Numbered from the stretch's first letter, positions 44,557 through 53,700 are shown. The stretch is DNA of 64,000 nt from Chloroflexota bacterium (GCA_024224815.1 JAAENC010000496.1:62001-126000); one strand, 5' to 3'. Made by a program: numbers and translations. The notes: generated from the letters alone by a model not told the origin.

Positions 44557-44870
44557 ACTCTTTCTGGCCCACCATGATTATTGTCGGATTACTCACCTTC
44601 GGCATTCGCCTCTCATTTATCGTCATCCTCGACCGCTGGGAGCCGCCAAAATTGATAGAACGCGCACTCCGATTTGTGCCTGCTACCGTGCTATCAGCAA
44701 TTATCGCCCCCGAACTAATACTACACAACGGAAAAGCCGATTTCACCTTCGAAAACCTACGTCTCCTCGCCGGGATCGTTGCCATCCTCGTCGCATGGAA
44801 AACAAAAAACATCGTCTGGACAATTGTTGCAGGTATGGGGGTTTTGTTGGTATTGCAGTATTTTCTATAG
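44553..44870 (+). CDS. azlD: AzlD-family branched-chain amino acid exporter subunit
   Basis: A 105-aa membrane protein with three to four helices. FGIRLSFIVILDR and LRFVPATVLSAIIAPELI match AzlD. Translationally coupled to azlC through an ATGA overlap; both subunits are needed in the known pair (LivEF/AzlCD-type). Confidence 0.9.
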   Translation: MNSFWPTMIIVGLLTFGIRLSFIVILDRWEPPKLIERALRFVPATVLSAIIAPELILHNGKADFTFENLRLLAGIVAILVAWKTKNIVWTIVAGMGVLLVLQYFL

Positions 44871-44902
44871 GAAAAGAAAACGCCAAAAAATACTTTTCTC
44901 GT

Positions 44903-45226
44903 TTACCAACTCTCACCCTTATAATAACGAGTCCCACGATGACCTTTATAGGGATAAGGCTTTTCGCATTTTTCGCCCGGTGTTTTGACAAAGATCAAAC
45001 TACGGGGTTTTCCAGAATTAGGATTGACCGAACCAAATTCAATACGAGTAATTTGACAACGTCCCACCATCATATCTTGCCAGATGGTGTAGACATAATC
45101 GCCAACGTTCAGGCGTGAGGGCTTGCCCGCCATATGAAATTCATATTCGCCTACAGGCCCATCGTATAAAACTTCAAGTGCTTCTATGCCTTCTTTTTGG
45201 GGAATGGTTTTAGTTATACCGCTCAT
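44903..45226 (-). CDS. Conserved hypothetical protein, small soluble
   Basis: A 107-aa hydrophilic protein with no membrane segment. AGGAG precedes the ATG at good spacing. The middle (RLNVGDYVYTIWQDMMVGRCQITRIEFG) looks like a small beta-rich domain. I do not recognise the family. Convergent with azlD; probably monocistronic. Confidence 0.6.
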   Translation of the reverse strand: MSGITKTIPQKEGIEALEVLYDGPVGEYEFHMAGKPSRLNVGDYVYTIWQDMMVGRCQITRIEFGSVNPNSGKPRSLIFVKTPGEKCEKPYPYKGHRGTRYYKGESW

Positions 45227-45286
45227 TTTTTCTCCTAAAATTTCGTAAATACATATGCCAATTATGCCTTAAATAACAACCTGCTT

Positions 45287-46528
45287 CTAGTCGATTCTTT
45301 TAGACTGTCTAGAAACCAGAGGAGATAAAGCCAAAATAGCCACAACGCCGAAAAATATTGCGCCGATCTTGTAAATTTCACCCAAAGAAAGCCAATCAGC
45401 ATTAAGGGCGCCCAAAGCGGCAAAAGGCCCGACGGTAGCCCCCAGATCACCTGCTGTATTGATCAAACCCAAAGCGCGACTGCGTAATTTCTTCGGCACA
45501 CGATCCCCTGCAATGGCGGGGATTAAAGTTTCGGTGCTGCTACCTGCTAGGGGAACAAGAATTGCACCCAAGAGGGCCAAGTTTCGGATTTCACCGCTCA
45601 TAAGCCATAAACCTGCGCCACCCAAAATCATCGCCACCCCAATCACTGGCCACCGCCGACCAAATTTATCGGAAACCGAGCCTGCCAAAGGCGTACTGCT
45701 TATGCTAGTCAGATTACTTATGGCGGTATATAAGCCTGTAAGCGTAGCAATGGGAATAAAGAAAGATGCGACTTGCATCCCATCGCCAAATAATTCTGAT
45801 AACCACAGAATTGCGGTTGCTGCCAAAACACCCCAAGCCAAAAAACGGGCAACAAAGACAGTAAATGATGTAGCTGCTATTACTTTCCAAGGCAACTTCG
45901 CTTTTGATGATCTTTCCTTTTCATTAACGCTATCTTTAGAAGTTACATTGTTTACTCTCGTCTCTGGCAGGAAGAAAAACCACATCACAGCAGTAGATGC
46001 AATGATAATTACACTGATCCACTGACCATTTCGGAAACCAACCGTATCTGTCAGCAATGCTCCAAAAAAAGATGTTGTTGCTACACCTGTAAAAAACCAC
46101 ATCTGATAAATGCCGCTGTTACGACCGCGATTTTCTTCTGTAGACACATCCAGCACCACAGAATTTCCACCAACCCACAACAAAGACCAAGCCAAGCCCC
46201 AGGAAATTCTACCCATCAATAAGGGCCAGAATCCATGCCCAAGAGCATAAAATATACTGGATCCCGCACCAAGGGATAATGCCGTAATCAATAAACCGCG
46301 CCGCGGCATGCGATCATAGAGTACGCCTACAGGCCCATTCAAAAGCAAGCGGACAGCTCGATTTGCGCCCAAAAGCAGCCCCACCATTGAGAGCGTGATT
46401 CCCAACTGAGCAGAAATATCAGGGTGAGGTAATACGGTGTATAGAGTCGCATCGCCCAAAAGGGATACGGCGGTTCCAATACCCAACAAGTTCAATACAA
46501 ATCGTGAAGTTCTTTTGTTTTTAGTCAT
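45287..46528 (-). CDS. MFS transporter
   Basis: A 413-aa major facilitator with about 12 helices. Signatures: GPVGVLYDRMPRRGLLI between helices 2 and 3, and AGSVSDKFGRRWPVIG in the second half. I chose ATG 46528 (MTKNKRTSRF); the longer frame adds residues with no homology sense. Substrate unknown; drug or metabolite efflux is common in such proteins. It is alone between a hypothetical gene and tRNA genes. Confidence 0.86.
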   Translation of the reverse strand: MTKNKRTSRFVLNLLGIGTAVSLLGDATLYTVLPHPDISAQLGITLSMVGLLLGANRAVRLLLNGPVGVLYDRMPRRGLLITALSLGAGSSIFYALGHGFWPLLMGRISWGLAWSLLWVGGNSVVLDVSTEENRGRNSGIYQMWFFTGVATTSFFGALLTDTVGFRNGQWISVIIIASTAVMWFFFLPETRVNNVTSKDSVNEKERSSKAKLPWKVIAATSFTVFVARFLAWGVLAATAILWLSELFGDGMQVASFFIPIATLTGLYTAISNLTSISSTPLAGSVSDKFGRRWPVIGVAMILGGAGLWLMSGEIRNLALLGAILVPLAGSSTETLIPAIAGDRVPKKLRSRALGLINTAGDLGATVGPFAALGALNADWLSLGEIYKIGAIFFGVVAILALSPLVSRQSKRID

Positions 46529-46599
46529 TTTTTTCTTTATACAGAAAGAGAGTAGTGACAGATCCAGCTCAGCTAACGAAGGCATTCTTCCAACAAAAC

Positions 46600-46639
46600 A
46601 AAAAAACTGCTTCCGGTTGAATGACCAGAGGCAGTTTTT
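46600..46639 (-). terminator. Terminator of the tRNA-Gly/tRNA-Ile unit
   Basis: On the minus strand AAAACTGCCTCTGG pairs with CCGGAAGCAGTTTT (two mismatches) and is followed by TTT. It lies 21 nt after the tRNA-Ile2 end. Confidence 0.8.
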
Positions 46640-46660
46640 ATCCGAAATAAGGGAAAAAAG

Positions 46661-46733
46661 TGGGCCCGGCTGGATTCGAACCAGCGACCAAACGATTATG
46701 AGTCGTTTGCTCTAACCGCTGAGCTACGGGCCC
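46661..46733 (-). tRNA. tRNA with CAT anticodon, probably tRNA-Ile2 (lysidine)
   Basis: A 73-nt gene without encoded CCA. Acceptor GGGCCCG with C4 and C5, D arm GCTC...GAGC, anticodon arm AACGA CTCATAA TCGTT and T arm with GGTTCGAATCC. The C4/C5 acceptor and the TCGTTTGGTCGCTGG segment resemble tRNA-Ile2, whose CAU is changed to lysidine-AU by TilS, rather than Met. Elongator Met cannot be fully excluded. Confidence 0.85.
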
Positions 46734-46807
46734 TTCTAAGAGCCAAATGCCAGATTTCTCTGTGTCACATAACACGCAAAAACCTGACACTTGAACACTT
46801 AACCTAG

Positions 46808-46879
46808 AGCGGGAGACGGGATTCGAACCCGCGAATGTCAGCTTGGAAGGCTGATGCCTTACCACTTGGCGACTCCCGC
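46808..46879 (-). tRNA. tRNA-Gly (TCC)
   Basis: A 72-nt cloverleaf: acceptor GCGGGAG / CTCCCGC, anticodon arm TCAGC CTTCCAA GCTGA with TCC, T arm GCGGG TTCGAAT CCCGT. No encoded CCA. It lies 74 nt upstream of tRNA-Ile2 on the same strand and likely shares its transcript. Confidence 0.95.
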
Positions 46880-47032
46880 AAACAACCCTTATCAGATTGC
46901 GAAAGGGATTTTACCGTGATGCCGCAATCGGGTCAAGCATTCGCTCTTAGAACGAATTAAACTTCATAACAAATTCCCTCCACAAAAAGAAAAAAGACAG
47001 TAAAATGGGGCAAATCTAAACTCGGAGGGCAC

Positions 47033-47959
47033 ATGGAAACATCTACACGTTTCTTGCACGCAACAGAAATGGGGGTAGGGGCTTGGGCATGGGGAGATAA
47101 ACTCATCTGGAATTACGGGGGCAGCTACACCAACGAAGATGTACGCGGCGCATTCGATATTTCGCTTGAAAAGGGCGTGCGTCTCGTCGATACAGCCGAA
47201 GTCTACGGGCGTGGTCGCTCTGAAAGATTAATCGGTGAATTCCTCAAAGAAAGCGAGGTCCCCGTACTTCTCGCAACAAAATTTATGCCATACCCCTGGC
47301 GTTTTCGCAAAAAAGCACTCCTGCGTTCCCTGCGCCGCAGCCTCGAACGCCTCGATGTAGAAGCCATAGACCTATATCAAATCCACTGGCCCATCCCACC
47401 CATTTCCATCGAAACATGGATGAACGAACTCGCCATCGCCGTTCAAGAGGGACTAACGCGCACCGTTGGCGTATCCAATTATGACCAAAGCCAAATGCTT
47501 CAGGCCTACTCTGCTTTGGCGCGGCACGATATTCCTTTAGCTTCAAACCAAGTGGAATATCATCTCCTGGATCGACGCGCCGAAAAAAATGGATTACTGG
47601 CTCGATGCCACGAACTGGATATTCGATTTATCGCGTATTCGCCCTTGGGCATGGGCTTGCTCACGGGTAAATATACTGTTGATTCGCCCCCACCCGGGAT
47701 GCGCGGACGACGCTTCTCGAAAATTCTACCCAAACTCCCGCCTTTGCTTAAACTAATGACCCAGATCGGGCAAGATCATGGTGGAAAATCAAATGCCCAA
47801 GTCGCGCTCAACTGGCTCATCTGCAAAGGGACAATGCCAATCCCCGGTGCGAAAAACACCAAACAAGCCGAAGCAAATGCCGGCGCACTCGGCTGGAAAC
47901 TAACAGAAGATCAGGTTGCAGCATTAGACGAAGCCAGCGAAGCATTCACAAAGGAATAA
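47033..47959 (+). CDS. Aldo/keto reductase
   Basis: A 308-aa TIM-barrel oxidoreductase. The catalytic tetrad is visible: Asp53 and Tyr58 (LVDTAEVYG), Lys83 (ATKF) and His118 (QIHWP). NADPH-binding elements SNYD, YSPLGMGLLTGKY and PIPGAKNTKQAEAN are at their usual places. It reduces carbonyls with NADPH; substrate unknown. A single gene after a tRNA cluster. Confidence 0.9.
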   Translation: METSTRFLHATEMGVGAWAWGDKLIWNYGGSYTNEDVRGAFDISLEKGVRLVDTAEVYGRGRSERLIGEFLKESEVPVLLATKFMPYPWRFRKKALLRSLRRSLERLDVEAIDLYQIHWPIPPISIETWMNELAIAVQEGLTRTVGVSNYDQSQMLQAYSALARHDIPLASNQVEYHLLDRRAEKNGLLARCHELDIRFIAYSPLGMGLLTGKYTVDSPPPGMRGRRFSKILPKLPPLLKLMTQIGQDHGGKSNAQVALNWLICKGTMPIPGAKNTKQAEANAGALGWKLTEDQVAALDEASEAFTKE

Positions 47960-47970
47960 TTTCTCAGATA

Positions 47971-48036
47971 TGTCATTGCGAGGAGCATCTTTTTACGACA
48001 CGGCAATCTTCCTAACTATCTTGGCTCGCAATGACG
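47971..48036. repeat. Dispersed palindromic repeat (TTGCGAGG family), short copy 4
   Basis: TGTCATTGCGAG and CTCGCAATGACG form the ends; the core has GGCAATCTTCC. At 66 bp it is shorter than the others. Confidence 0.7.
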
Positions 48037-48061
48037 TTGAAGACTGTTTAATAAATCACAG

Positions 48062-48158
48062 AAACCCGAAAGGTTTTCGTAAAATGCCATGAAAACACAG
48101 TCTCTATCCTGCAAAAGGACTTTTTAAAGACAAGGTTCCGATAAAACCTTTCGGGTTT
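48062..48158. mobile_element. MITE-like element, family C (AAACCCGAAAGGTTTT ends)
   Basis: A perfect 16-bp terminal inverted repeat (AAACCCGAAAGGTTTT / AAAACCTTTCGGGTTT) bounds a 97-bp AT-rich element without coding capacity. With copy 4 of the TTGCGAGG repeat it fills most of the gap 47960-48257. Confidence 0.7.
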
Positions 48159-48257
48159 ACGTCAAAAAGATAATTACGATCTAGCCCCGCAAATGCTATT
48201 TTAACGGTAGCAAGCCTAAAAAAAGAGCGATTCGACCATTCCCCAAAAGGAGTTGCC

Positions 48258-48992
48258 ATGAAATTGATCTCATTCGATATTGAAATCTCAAAGGTCCTGC
48301 CTGACTTCTCAGGAAATTTATTTGACTATTCCCCTTTGGGAATCAGTTGTGCGGCTGTCGCGCATGATGATGTCAAATTTTGGCAAGGGGTTCCGCATTT
48401 GACGAAAGAAGAAAATCAAAAAATGGTCAGAGATTTGATGTCTTATGCCGAAGAGGGCTACACATTTGTGAGCTGGAATGGGTGCGGTTTTGACTTTCGA
48501 CTTTTGGCAGAAGAAAGTGGCATGGTTGAAGAGTGCGGAGACTTAGCAATCAATCACGTTGATTTGATGCTCTTGGTGACTTTCAAAAAAGGGTGGTTTT
48601 TAGGATTAAACAAAGCCTTAAAAGGGGCGAATATCGCAGAAAAAGTGCATGATGTAGAACTTAAAAATGGCGAAGTTTTGCACGATATGCACGGTGGACA
48701 CGCGCCAAAATTATGGGCAGATGGTGAATACGATGCTGTCTTGACTTATTTGCGCGGCGACGTAGAACAAACCTTGTCCTTGGCAGAAAATGTCGTAGAA
48801 AGAGGGGAAATTAGCTGGACAAGCGGAAGCGGAAAACCGCAATCTGTTTCTGTGTCAAAATTACTGACTGTGCGCGAGTGCTTTGATATTCGCGAGCCAG
48901 ATGTGTCTTGGATGTCAAACCCACCCCAGCGAGAAGATTTTGTGAAGTGGATTCCTGATTGGGAGAGGAAAGTTCTGGGTAGGCTTTTTTGA
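48258..48992 (+). CDS. DEDDy-type 3'-5' exonuclease-like protein (RNase H fold)
   Basis: A 244-aa protein with the exonuclease motifs: Asp7 and Glu9 (SFDIEIS), Asp79 (SWNGCGFDFRLL), and Tyr164 with Asp168 (TYLRGDVEQT). That is the DEDDy arrangement of DnaQ-like and YprB-type nucleases. No polymerase domain is present. An RBS AAAGGAG precedes the ATG. A diverged copy of its last 22 codons, with a stop in place of Trp, lies at 49619, beyond the next gene. Confidence 0.78.
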   Translation: MKLISFDIEISKVLPDFSGNLFDYSPLGISCAAVAHDDVKFWQGVPHLTKEENQKMVRDLMSYAEEGYTFVSWNGCGFDFRLLAEESGMVEECGDLAINHVDLMLLVTFKKGWFLGLNKALKGANIAEKVHDVELKNGEVLHDMHGGHAPKLWADGEYDAVLTYLRGDVEQTLSLAENVVERGEISWTSGSGKPQSVSVSKLLTVRECFDIREPDVSWMSNPPQREDFVKWIPDWERKVLGRLF

Positions 48993-49038
48993 GCAGGTTA
49001 TCTCAGCCGTGTAAATCAAACTGTCTTTTTGAGGGTCA

Positions 49039-49572
49039 ATGAATATGATAGACATCATTATTTTCATAGTGGTCATAACTGTGGCAATACAGCTAATTTA
49101 TTTTAGCGTCCGCTATATCTTAAATTTAATCTTCGGAGGGAATAACAAAAATTGGGTGGAGCAACATTATCGAAGACATTCGGAGGTTGATCTAAAAAAG
49201 GTCAAGAGAATTACAATGATCAAAGCATTTCCAAAAGATGATTGTAATCACTGGGAAATGGTAGCCTCTTTTGGTTCATATTTACTTGAATACCCAGTTA
49301 TGGAAGTTCTCCGCATTGCAAAATCATTTGGAGAACAAGGATGGAAGAAAAAGTATAGCTATGACTTTTTTAAAGAGATAGAGAAAACAGCTATGACAAT
49401 TTCTAGCCGTAAGCACAAGAAAGAAGCCAGAGATTTATTACAGTTTGCTCAAGGTCTTGCAAGAGAAGAATACGAAGATGAGTGGGAAGAGCGTTACCGA
49501 AAAATACTCTCCCAAGAATACGCGAATCAAACAAAGATTGAATGGGACGCGTCCAGACGCTTACGCTCGTAG
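49039..49572 (+). CDS. Single-pass membrane protein of unknown function, probable insertion
   Basis: A 177-aa, AT-rich protein: one hydrophobic helix (about 5-33) and a charged, helical soluble part rich in Lys and Glu (KKYSYDFFKEIEKTA; EEYEDEWEERYRK). No family recognised. GAGGG is 3 nt from the first ATG and 9 nt from the second (49045), so translation may begin at MIDIIIF. The gene lies between the intact exonuclease gene and a repeat of that gene's 3' end, suggesting it was inserted. Confidence 0.6.
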   Translation: MNMIDIIIFIVVITVAIQLIYFSVRYILNLIFGGNNKNWVEQHYRRHSEVDLKKVKRITMIKAFPKDDCNHWEMVASFGSYLLEYPVMEVLRIAKSFGEQGWKKKYSYDFFKEIEKTAMTISSRKHKKEARDLLQFAQGLAREEYEDEWEERYRKILSQEYANQTKIEWDASRRLRS

Positions 49573-49618
49573 ACTTGACTATTCACGCATCTTTGATAAT
49601 CCCGATTAGATATGCTCT

Positions 49619-49692
49619 AGGTGTCGAACCCGCCCCAGCGAGAAGATTTTGTGAAGTGAATTCCTGATTGGGAAAAGAAGATTAAAAAATAT
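49619..49692 (+). pseudogene. Duplicated 3' end of the exonuclease gene (remnant)
   Basis: About 65 bases match 48911-48975 with few differences, including an identical run around CCCCAGCGAGAAGATTTTG. The codon TGG of the intact gene is TGA here, so the copy reads NPPQREDFVK, stop, IPDWEKK. It ends shortly before a terminator. This brackets the inserted gene 49039-49572. Confidence 0.85.
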
Positions 49693-49705
49693 CTGATAAG
49701 GAGAC

Positions 49706-49742
49706 AAAAAAAGTCGCCTGCAAATTGCAAGCGACTTTTTTT
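49706..49742. terminator. Bidirectional terminator
   Basis: AAAAAAGTCGC and GCGACTTTTTT flank an inner TGCAAATTGCA hairpin. It serves both the remnant side and the minus-strand gene ending at 49744. Confidence 0.88.
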
Positions 49743-49743
49743 A

Positions 49744-50133
49744 CTATTCTTTCATTTTGGGTTTCATGAAAATCAAATAGGCATAACCAAGTGTGAAGAA
49801 GAGATAAGTGAGAATAATAACCCATCCGTTTGCGCGGATAACACCGCTCGCAGGGGAAATGCCAAGCACGGTCACTATTAGCCCAAGAAATGCGGAAATA
49901 AACATAGAAATACCCATCCACTTCTGCATAGATTCATCTGGTATATCTTTTGTAAACCATAAGAGCAAACCAAGAGCTACCATGGCTACACCAAAAAAGC
50001 GCCCAAACAATACAGTTGCTACATAAGTTTCTACACCAAACATTTCAAGTACTAAGACGGGCACAAGCAAAAATGCAAAGCCAAATATTAACGCAACAAT
50101 TGCGTTCAGAGTAAACATCAGTTTGTGATTCAT
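49744..50133 (-). CDS. Four-helix membrane protein of unknown function
   Basis: A 129-aa protein with four hydrophobic helices, starting MNHKLMFTLNAIVALIFGFAFLL after AAAGGAG. A longer frame upstream has no homology sense. It resembles small DUF4345/YkgB-like membrane proteins only in shape. Function unknown. Confidence 0.65.
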   Translation of the reverse strand: MNHKLMFTLNAIVALIFGFAFLLVPVLVLEMFGVETYVATVLFGRFFGVAMVALGLLLWFTKDIPDESMQKWMGISMFISAFLGLIVTVLGISPASGVIRANGWVIILTYLFFTLGYAYLIFMKPKMKE

Positions 50134-50275
50134 AATAATTCTCCTTTGGGATTTGGTAAACTTAGTATCGACATACATAATATACAATGTTTTCAAGCTA
50201 ATTTGAAGGGAGCAAGAATCAATTAACAAGAAAAGTGAAAATTCTAATATCTGTGTTCTATTCTCCCTAACCTTG

Positions 50276-50284
50276 TGCTATAAT
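50276..50284 (+). promoter_or_regulatory. Extended -10 promoter of the aspS-asnS operon
   Basis: TGCTATAAT: a perfect TATAAT (50279-50284) with an upstream TG. No clear -35. The expected start at about 50291 is only some 4 nt before the leader-peptide ATG, making the transcript almost leaderless. Confidence 0.75.
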
Positions 50285-50294
50285 ACCGCTCGTT

Positions 50295-50372
50295 ATGATA
50301 ATTAACAAAAACATTTCCAATAATAATAACGATAATGATAATTCGACCATCTGGCGATGGGACGGGCGATAA
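50295..50372 (+). CDS. Asn/Asp-rich leader peptide of the aspS-asnS operon
   Basis: A 25-codon frame from ATG 50295 to TAA 50372. Eight codons are Asn and three are Asp. The densest run, codons 9-16 (50319-50342), reads N-N-N-N-D-N-D-N. It ends WRWDGR. The last two codons GGG CGA (50364-50369) repeat the 3' arm of the attenuator terminator 66 nt downstream. The peptide itself need have no function: its translation would sense charged tRNA-Asn and tRNA-Asp. No Shine-Dalgarno is seen, consistent with a near-leaderless start. Confidence 0.8.
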   Translation: MIINKNISNNNNDNDNSTIWRWDGR

Positions 50373-50411
50373 AACTTGCCTGAGTAACGAAAATCATTTT
50401 CGAGACACCCT

Positions 50412-50447
50412 TCGCCCAAAGCTGAAAAAGCTAAGGGCGATTTTCAT
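50412..50447 (+). terminator. Transcription attenuator upstream of aspS
   Basis: TCGCCC (50412-50417) pairs with GGGCGA (50435-50440); an inner AGCT/AGCT helix caps it and TTTTCATTT follows. TCGCCC could instead pair with GGGCGA in the leader peptide (50364-50369), giving an antiterminator. About 95 nt separate it from the aspS start, a stretch holding only the GGAGG ribosome binding site near 50531. Confidence 0.78.
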
Positions 50448-50542
50448 TTATAGACACTAGAGGCTAGAGAAAAGATAATTATGGAGTAGTAACTACTCTC
50501 TTCTCTCCACTCTCTGCTCTCTCAAGATAACGGAGGTACATC

Positions 50543-52309
50543 ATGTACAAAACACACACTTGCGGCGAATTGCGCGCATCCCATGTGGGAGAAACGGTCA
50601 CCTTAGCTGGATGGGTACATAATTTTAGAAATCACGGCGGCGTGACCTTCATTGATCTGCGCGACCGTTTTGGTATCACGCAGGTTGTGGGGAATCCTGA
50701 AGTTAACCAGGAACTTCTCCCGCTTAAAGAAGCCCGCTCTGAATGGGTTTTGCAAGTGACCGGGGAAGTACGCCCGCGTATGGAAGGTGCTGAAAACCCG
50801 AATCTTGATACCGGCAAGATAGAGATCGCTGTTACCGCAGTTAAGATTCTGAATAAAGCTAAGATGCTGCCGATTTTGATCAATAAAGATGAAGAAGTGG
50901 ATGAAAACCTCCGACTGAAATTCCGCTACCTTGATCTGCGCCGTAATTCCATGCGCCGAAATCTGGAATTGCGCCACAATACGATCAAATTTATTCGCGA
51001 TTATTTGGATGAAGAGAGTTTCCTCGATATTGAAACACCTATTCTTTTCAAAACAACCCCTGAAGGCGCGCGAGATTATCTCGTCCCTTCGCGTGTTCAC
51101 CCCGGTCAATTTTATGCCTTGCCCCAATCCCCGCAGCAGCTTAAGCAGATGTTGATGGTAGCAGGCGTAGAGCGTTATTTTCAGGTTGCACGATGTTTCC
51201 GTGATGAAGATCAGCGCGGCGACCGTCAGCCTGAGTTCACGCAACTTGACCTTGAAATGTCTTTCGTCGAGAGAAACGATGTAATGAGTCTCGCAGAAAG
51301 CATGTTCACTGAGTTGGTTGCCAAAGTTGTGCCTGAGAAGGAAGTTTTTCAGACACCTTGGCCACGTATTACCTATGCAGAGTCAATGGAACGTTTCGGG
51401 AAAGATAATCCCGACATCCGCTTTGGCTTGGAGTTGGTCAACGTGGGCGACCTTGTTGCTGAATGTGGCTTTGGTGTTTTTGAAGGCACAATTAAGGCTG
51501 GCGGCGAAGTTCGCGGAATCAATGCCAAAGGTTTAGGCGATTATTCCCGTAAGAAAATTGATGCGCTGACGGATTATGTCAAGGCAAATGGTGGGGCAAA
51601 GGGTCTCGCTTATATCGCGCTGACTAGTGACGGGCAAATGCGCTCATCCTTTGCTAAATTCTTGAGTGACGAAATCAAAGACGCACTTATTGAGCGGATG
51701 GAAGCTGAAAGTGGCGACCTTTTGCTATTTGTCGCCGACCAAGCCGAAACCACCTTCGAATCGCTGGGTCGTTTACGAGTCCATCTTGGAAATCTGCTTG
51801 AATTGCGCGATCCCAATGTGCTCGGATTCTGCTGGGTAGTCGATTTCCCCTTTGTTTTCTGGAACGAAGACGAAAAACGTTGGGATCCAAGCCATCATCT
51901 TTTCACCTCCCCAATGACCGAAGATATTCCCATTTTGGAGAGCGAAACGGGCAAAGTGCGTGGGCAACAATATGATTTAGTGCTCAATAATTACGAAGTT
52001 GGCGGTGGCTCGATCCGCATCCATCAGGGCGATTTGCAGGAAAAAGTTTTCAAGCTGATCGGTCTTGACCCTGCCGTTGCAAAAGAGCGTTTTGGGCATA
52101 TGCTCGAAGCTTTCACTTATGGCGCGCCCCCGCATGGCGGCATTGCCATTGGTCTAGATCGTTTCGTGATGCTACTCGCCAATGCGCCAAATATCCGCGA
52201 AGTGATCGCTTTCCCGAAAAATCAAAATGCGCGCGATGTAATGGGTGACGCCCCCTCCCCCGCAGAAGAGAAACAATTGGTAGAATTACATATTGATCTT
52301 AGAAAATAA
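50543..52309 (+). CDS. aspS: Aspartate--tRNA ligase
   Basis: A 588-aa class IIb synthetase of bacterial type. N-terminal OB-fold ([24 protein letters not shown]), motif 2 ([18 protein letters not shown]), the inserted GAD domain typical of bacterial AspRS (about 290-410) and motif 3 ([13 protein letters not shown]). It charges tRNA-Asp; some bacterial enzymes also charge tRNA-Asn, but an AsnRS follows directly, so this one is probably discriminating. RBS GGAGG. Confidence 0.97.
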   Translation: MYKTHTCGELRASHVGETVTLAGWVHNFRNHGGVTFIDLRDRFGITQVVGNPEVNQELLPLKEARSEWVLQVTGEVRPRMEGAENPNLDTGKIEIAVTAVKILNKAKMLPILINKDEEVDENLRLKFRYLDLRRNSMRRNLELRHNTIKFIRDYLDEESFLDIETPILFKTTPEGARDYLVPSRVHPGQFYALPQSPQQLKQMLMVAGVERYFQVARCFRDEDQRGDRQPEFTQLDLEMSFVERNDVMSLAESMFTELVAKVVPEKEVFQTPWPRITYAESMERFGKDNPDIRFGLELVNVGDLVAECGFGVFEGTIKAGGEVRGINAKGLGDYSRKKIDALTDYVKANGGAKGLAYIALTSDGQMRSSFAKFLSDEIKDALIERMEAESGDLLLFVADQAETTFESLGRLRVHLGNLLELRDPNVLGFCWVVDFPFVFWNEDEKRWDPSHHLFTSPMTEDIPILESETGKVRGQQYDLVLNNYEVGGGSIRIHQGDLQEKVFKLIGLDPAVAKERFGHMLEAFTYGAPPHGGIAIGLDRFVMLLANAPNIREVIAFPKNQNARDVMGDAPSPAEEKQLVELHIDLRK

Positions 52310-52314
52310 TTACT

Positions 52315-52343
52315 GTAGGGGTGGGTCTAAGACCCACCCCTAC
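52315..52343. repeat. GC-rich palindrome, copy 3
   Basis: GTAGGGGTGGGTCT and AGACCCACCCCTAC form a perfect 14-bp stem. It fills the aspS-asnS junction, 16 nt before the asnS start codon. Confidence 0.85.
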
Positions 52344-52359
52344 GAAAAGCGAGGAAATT

Positions 52360-53700
52360 ATGAAAATAATACGCGTAAACGACATCGCCGCACACGATGG
52401 CGAAGAAGTCACCATTCAGGGCTGGGTTTATAAACGCACGGGAAAAGGGAAATTGGCCTTCTTGCTCGTTCGTGATGGCTCCGGTTTTGTGCAATGCGTC
52501 GCTTTTAAGGGCGATTTGGACGAAGCACTTTTCGACATAATTAGCCGGATTCCGCAAGAATCATCTGTGATTATCACCGGTACAGTCCGAAAAGACGACC
52601 GTGCCCCCGGCTTGCCCGGCGGATACGAGCTTGGGATTCAGTCCTTTGAAGTGATCCAAGCCGCCGACGAAGATTATCCGATGGCGCTCAAAGAGCACGG
52701 CGCAGATTTTGCCCTCGATAATCGCCACTTCTGGATTCGGATGCCCAGCCAATGGGCCATTCTCCGCATCCGCGCAACGATCATCTCTGCCATTCGCGAA
52801 TGGCTGGATGATAATGGTTTTATCCTGATGGATACGCCCATTTTGACTCCTGCCGCTGCAGAAGGCACGACCACGCTTTTTGAAACCGAATATTTCGACG
52901 AAGGCAAAGCCTATCTCGCCCAAACAGGACAGCTCTATAACGAAGCCAATATTTTTGCCTTTGGCAAAGTCTATTGCTTTGGGCCAACCTTTCGCGCAGA
53001 AAAATCCAAAACCCGCCGCCACCTGACCGAGTTTTGGATGGTTGAGCCGGAAATCGCCTTTTGTGATCTCGATGAATTGATGAATATCGAAGAACAATTT
53101 GTGGCTCATATTGTTAAACGGGTTCTTGAAAAGAATCGCCCTGAACTAGAGTCGCTTGACCGAGACATCTCCGCTTTAGAAAAAGTAACAGGCGAATTTC
53201 CGCGTATTTCCTACGATAAAGCCGTGGAAATGATTAAAGAAATCCAAGCCAAAACAGAAGACCCCGAAGAAAAAGCATTCCTTGAAATTGAATGGGGCAT
53301 GGATTTTGGCGCACGTCATGAAACAGTCCTGACTCAACAATTCGACAAGCCAGTTTTTGTTTATGGTTATCCTACTCAGGTCAAAGCTTTTTATATGGAA
53401 CCGATGCCCGGTCGCCCTGAAGCTTGCAAAAGCGTAGATTTGCTCGCCCCCGAAGGCTACGGCGAAATCATCGGCGGCTCCGAGCGCATGTCTGACCCCG
53501 ATCTGCTTTTGCAACGTATCCGTGAACACGAATTGCCGGAAGAAGCTTTTCAATGGTATCTACAACTCAGGCAATTTGGCTCCGTTCCCCACTCCGGCTT
53601 CGGGATGGGCGTAGAGCGCACCGTCGCCTGGATCTGCGGCACAGATCATATCCGCGAAACGATCCCCTTCCCGAGGACGATAAAGCGGGTTTATCCCTAA
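52360..53700 (+). CDS. asnS: Asparagine--tRNA ligase
   Basis: A 446-aa class IIb synthetase: OB-fold ([24 protein letters not shown]), motif 2 ([21 protein letters not shown]), and motif 3 near the end ([21 protein letters not shown]). It lacks the GAD insertion, which marks AsnRS/archaeal-type AspRS rather than bacterial AspRS. I chose ATG 52360 with GAGG before it; an upstream ATG in the palindrome gives a false extension. Co-transcribed with aspS under the leader attenuator. A second, diverged copy of its 3' end lies at 54827. Confidence 0.95.
   Translation: MKIIRVNDIAAHDGEEVTIQGWVYKRTGKGKLAFLLVRDGSGFVQCVAFKGDLDEALFDIISRIPQESSVIITGTVRKDDRAPGLPGGYELGIQSFEVIQAADEDYPMALKEHGADFALDNRHFWIRMPSQWAILRIRATIISAIREWLDDNGFILMDTPILTPAAAEGTTTLFETEYFDEGKAYLAQTGQLYNEANIFAFGKVYCFGPTFRAEKSKTRRHLTEFWMVEPEIAFCDLDELMNIEEQFVAHIVKRVLEKNRPELESLDRDISALEKVTGEFPRISYDKAVEMIKEIQAKTEDPEEKAFLEIEWGMDFGARHETVLTQQFDKPVFVYGYPTQVKAFYMEPMPGRPEACKSVDLLAPEGYGEIIGGSERMSDPDLLLQRIREHELPEEAFQWYLQLRQFGSVPHSGFGMGVERTVAWICGTDHIRETIPFPRTIKRVYP

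Noticed and set aside
50290..50542. T-box riboswitch upstream of aspS
   Set aside because: No T-box sequence (GGGTGGNACCGCG) and no specifier loop; the leader ORF with Asn/Asp codons explains the region better.
52321..52359. Longer N-terminus of asnS
   Set aside because: The upstream ATG lies in the palindrome; the ATG at 52360 has a ribosome binding site and matches AsnRS starts.
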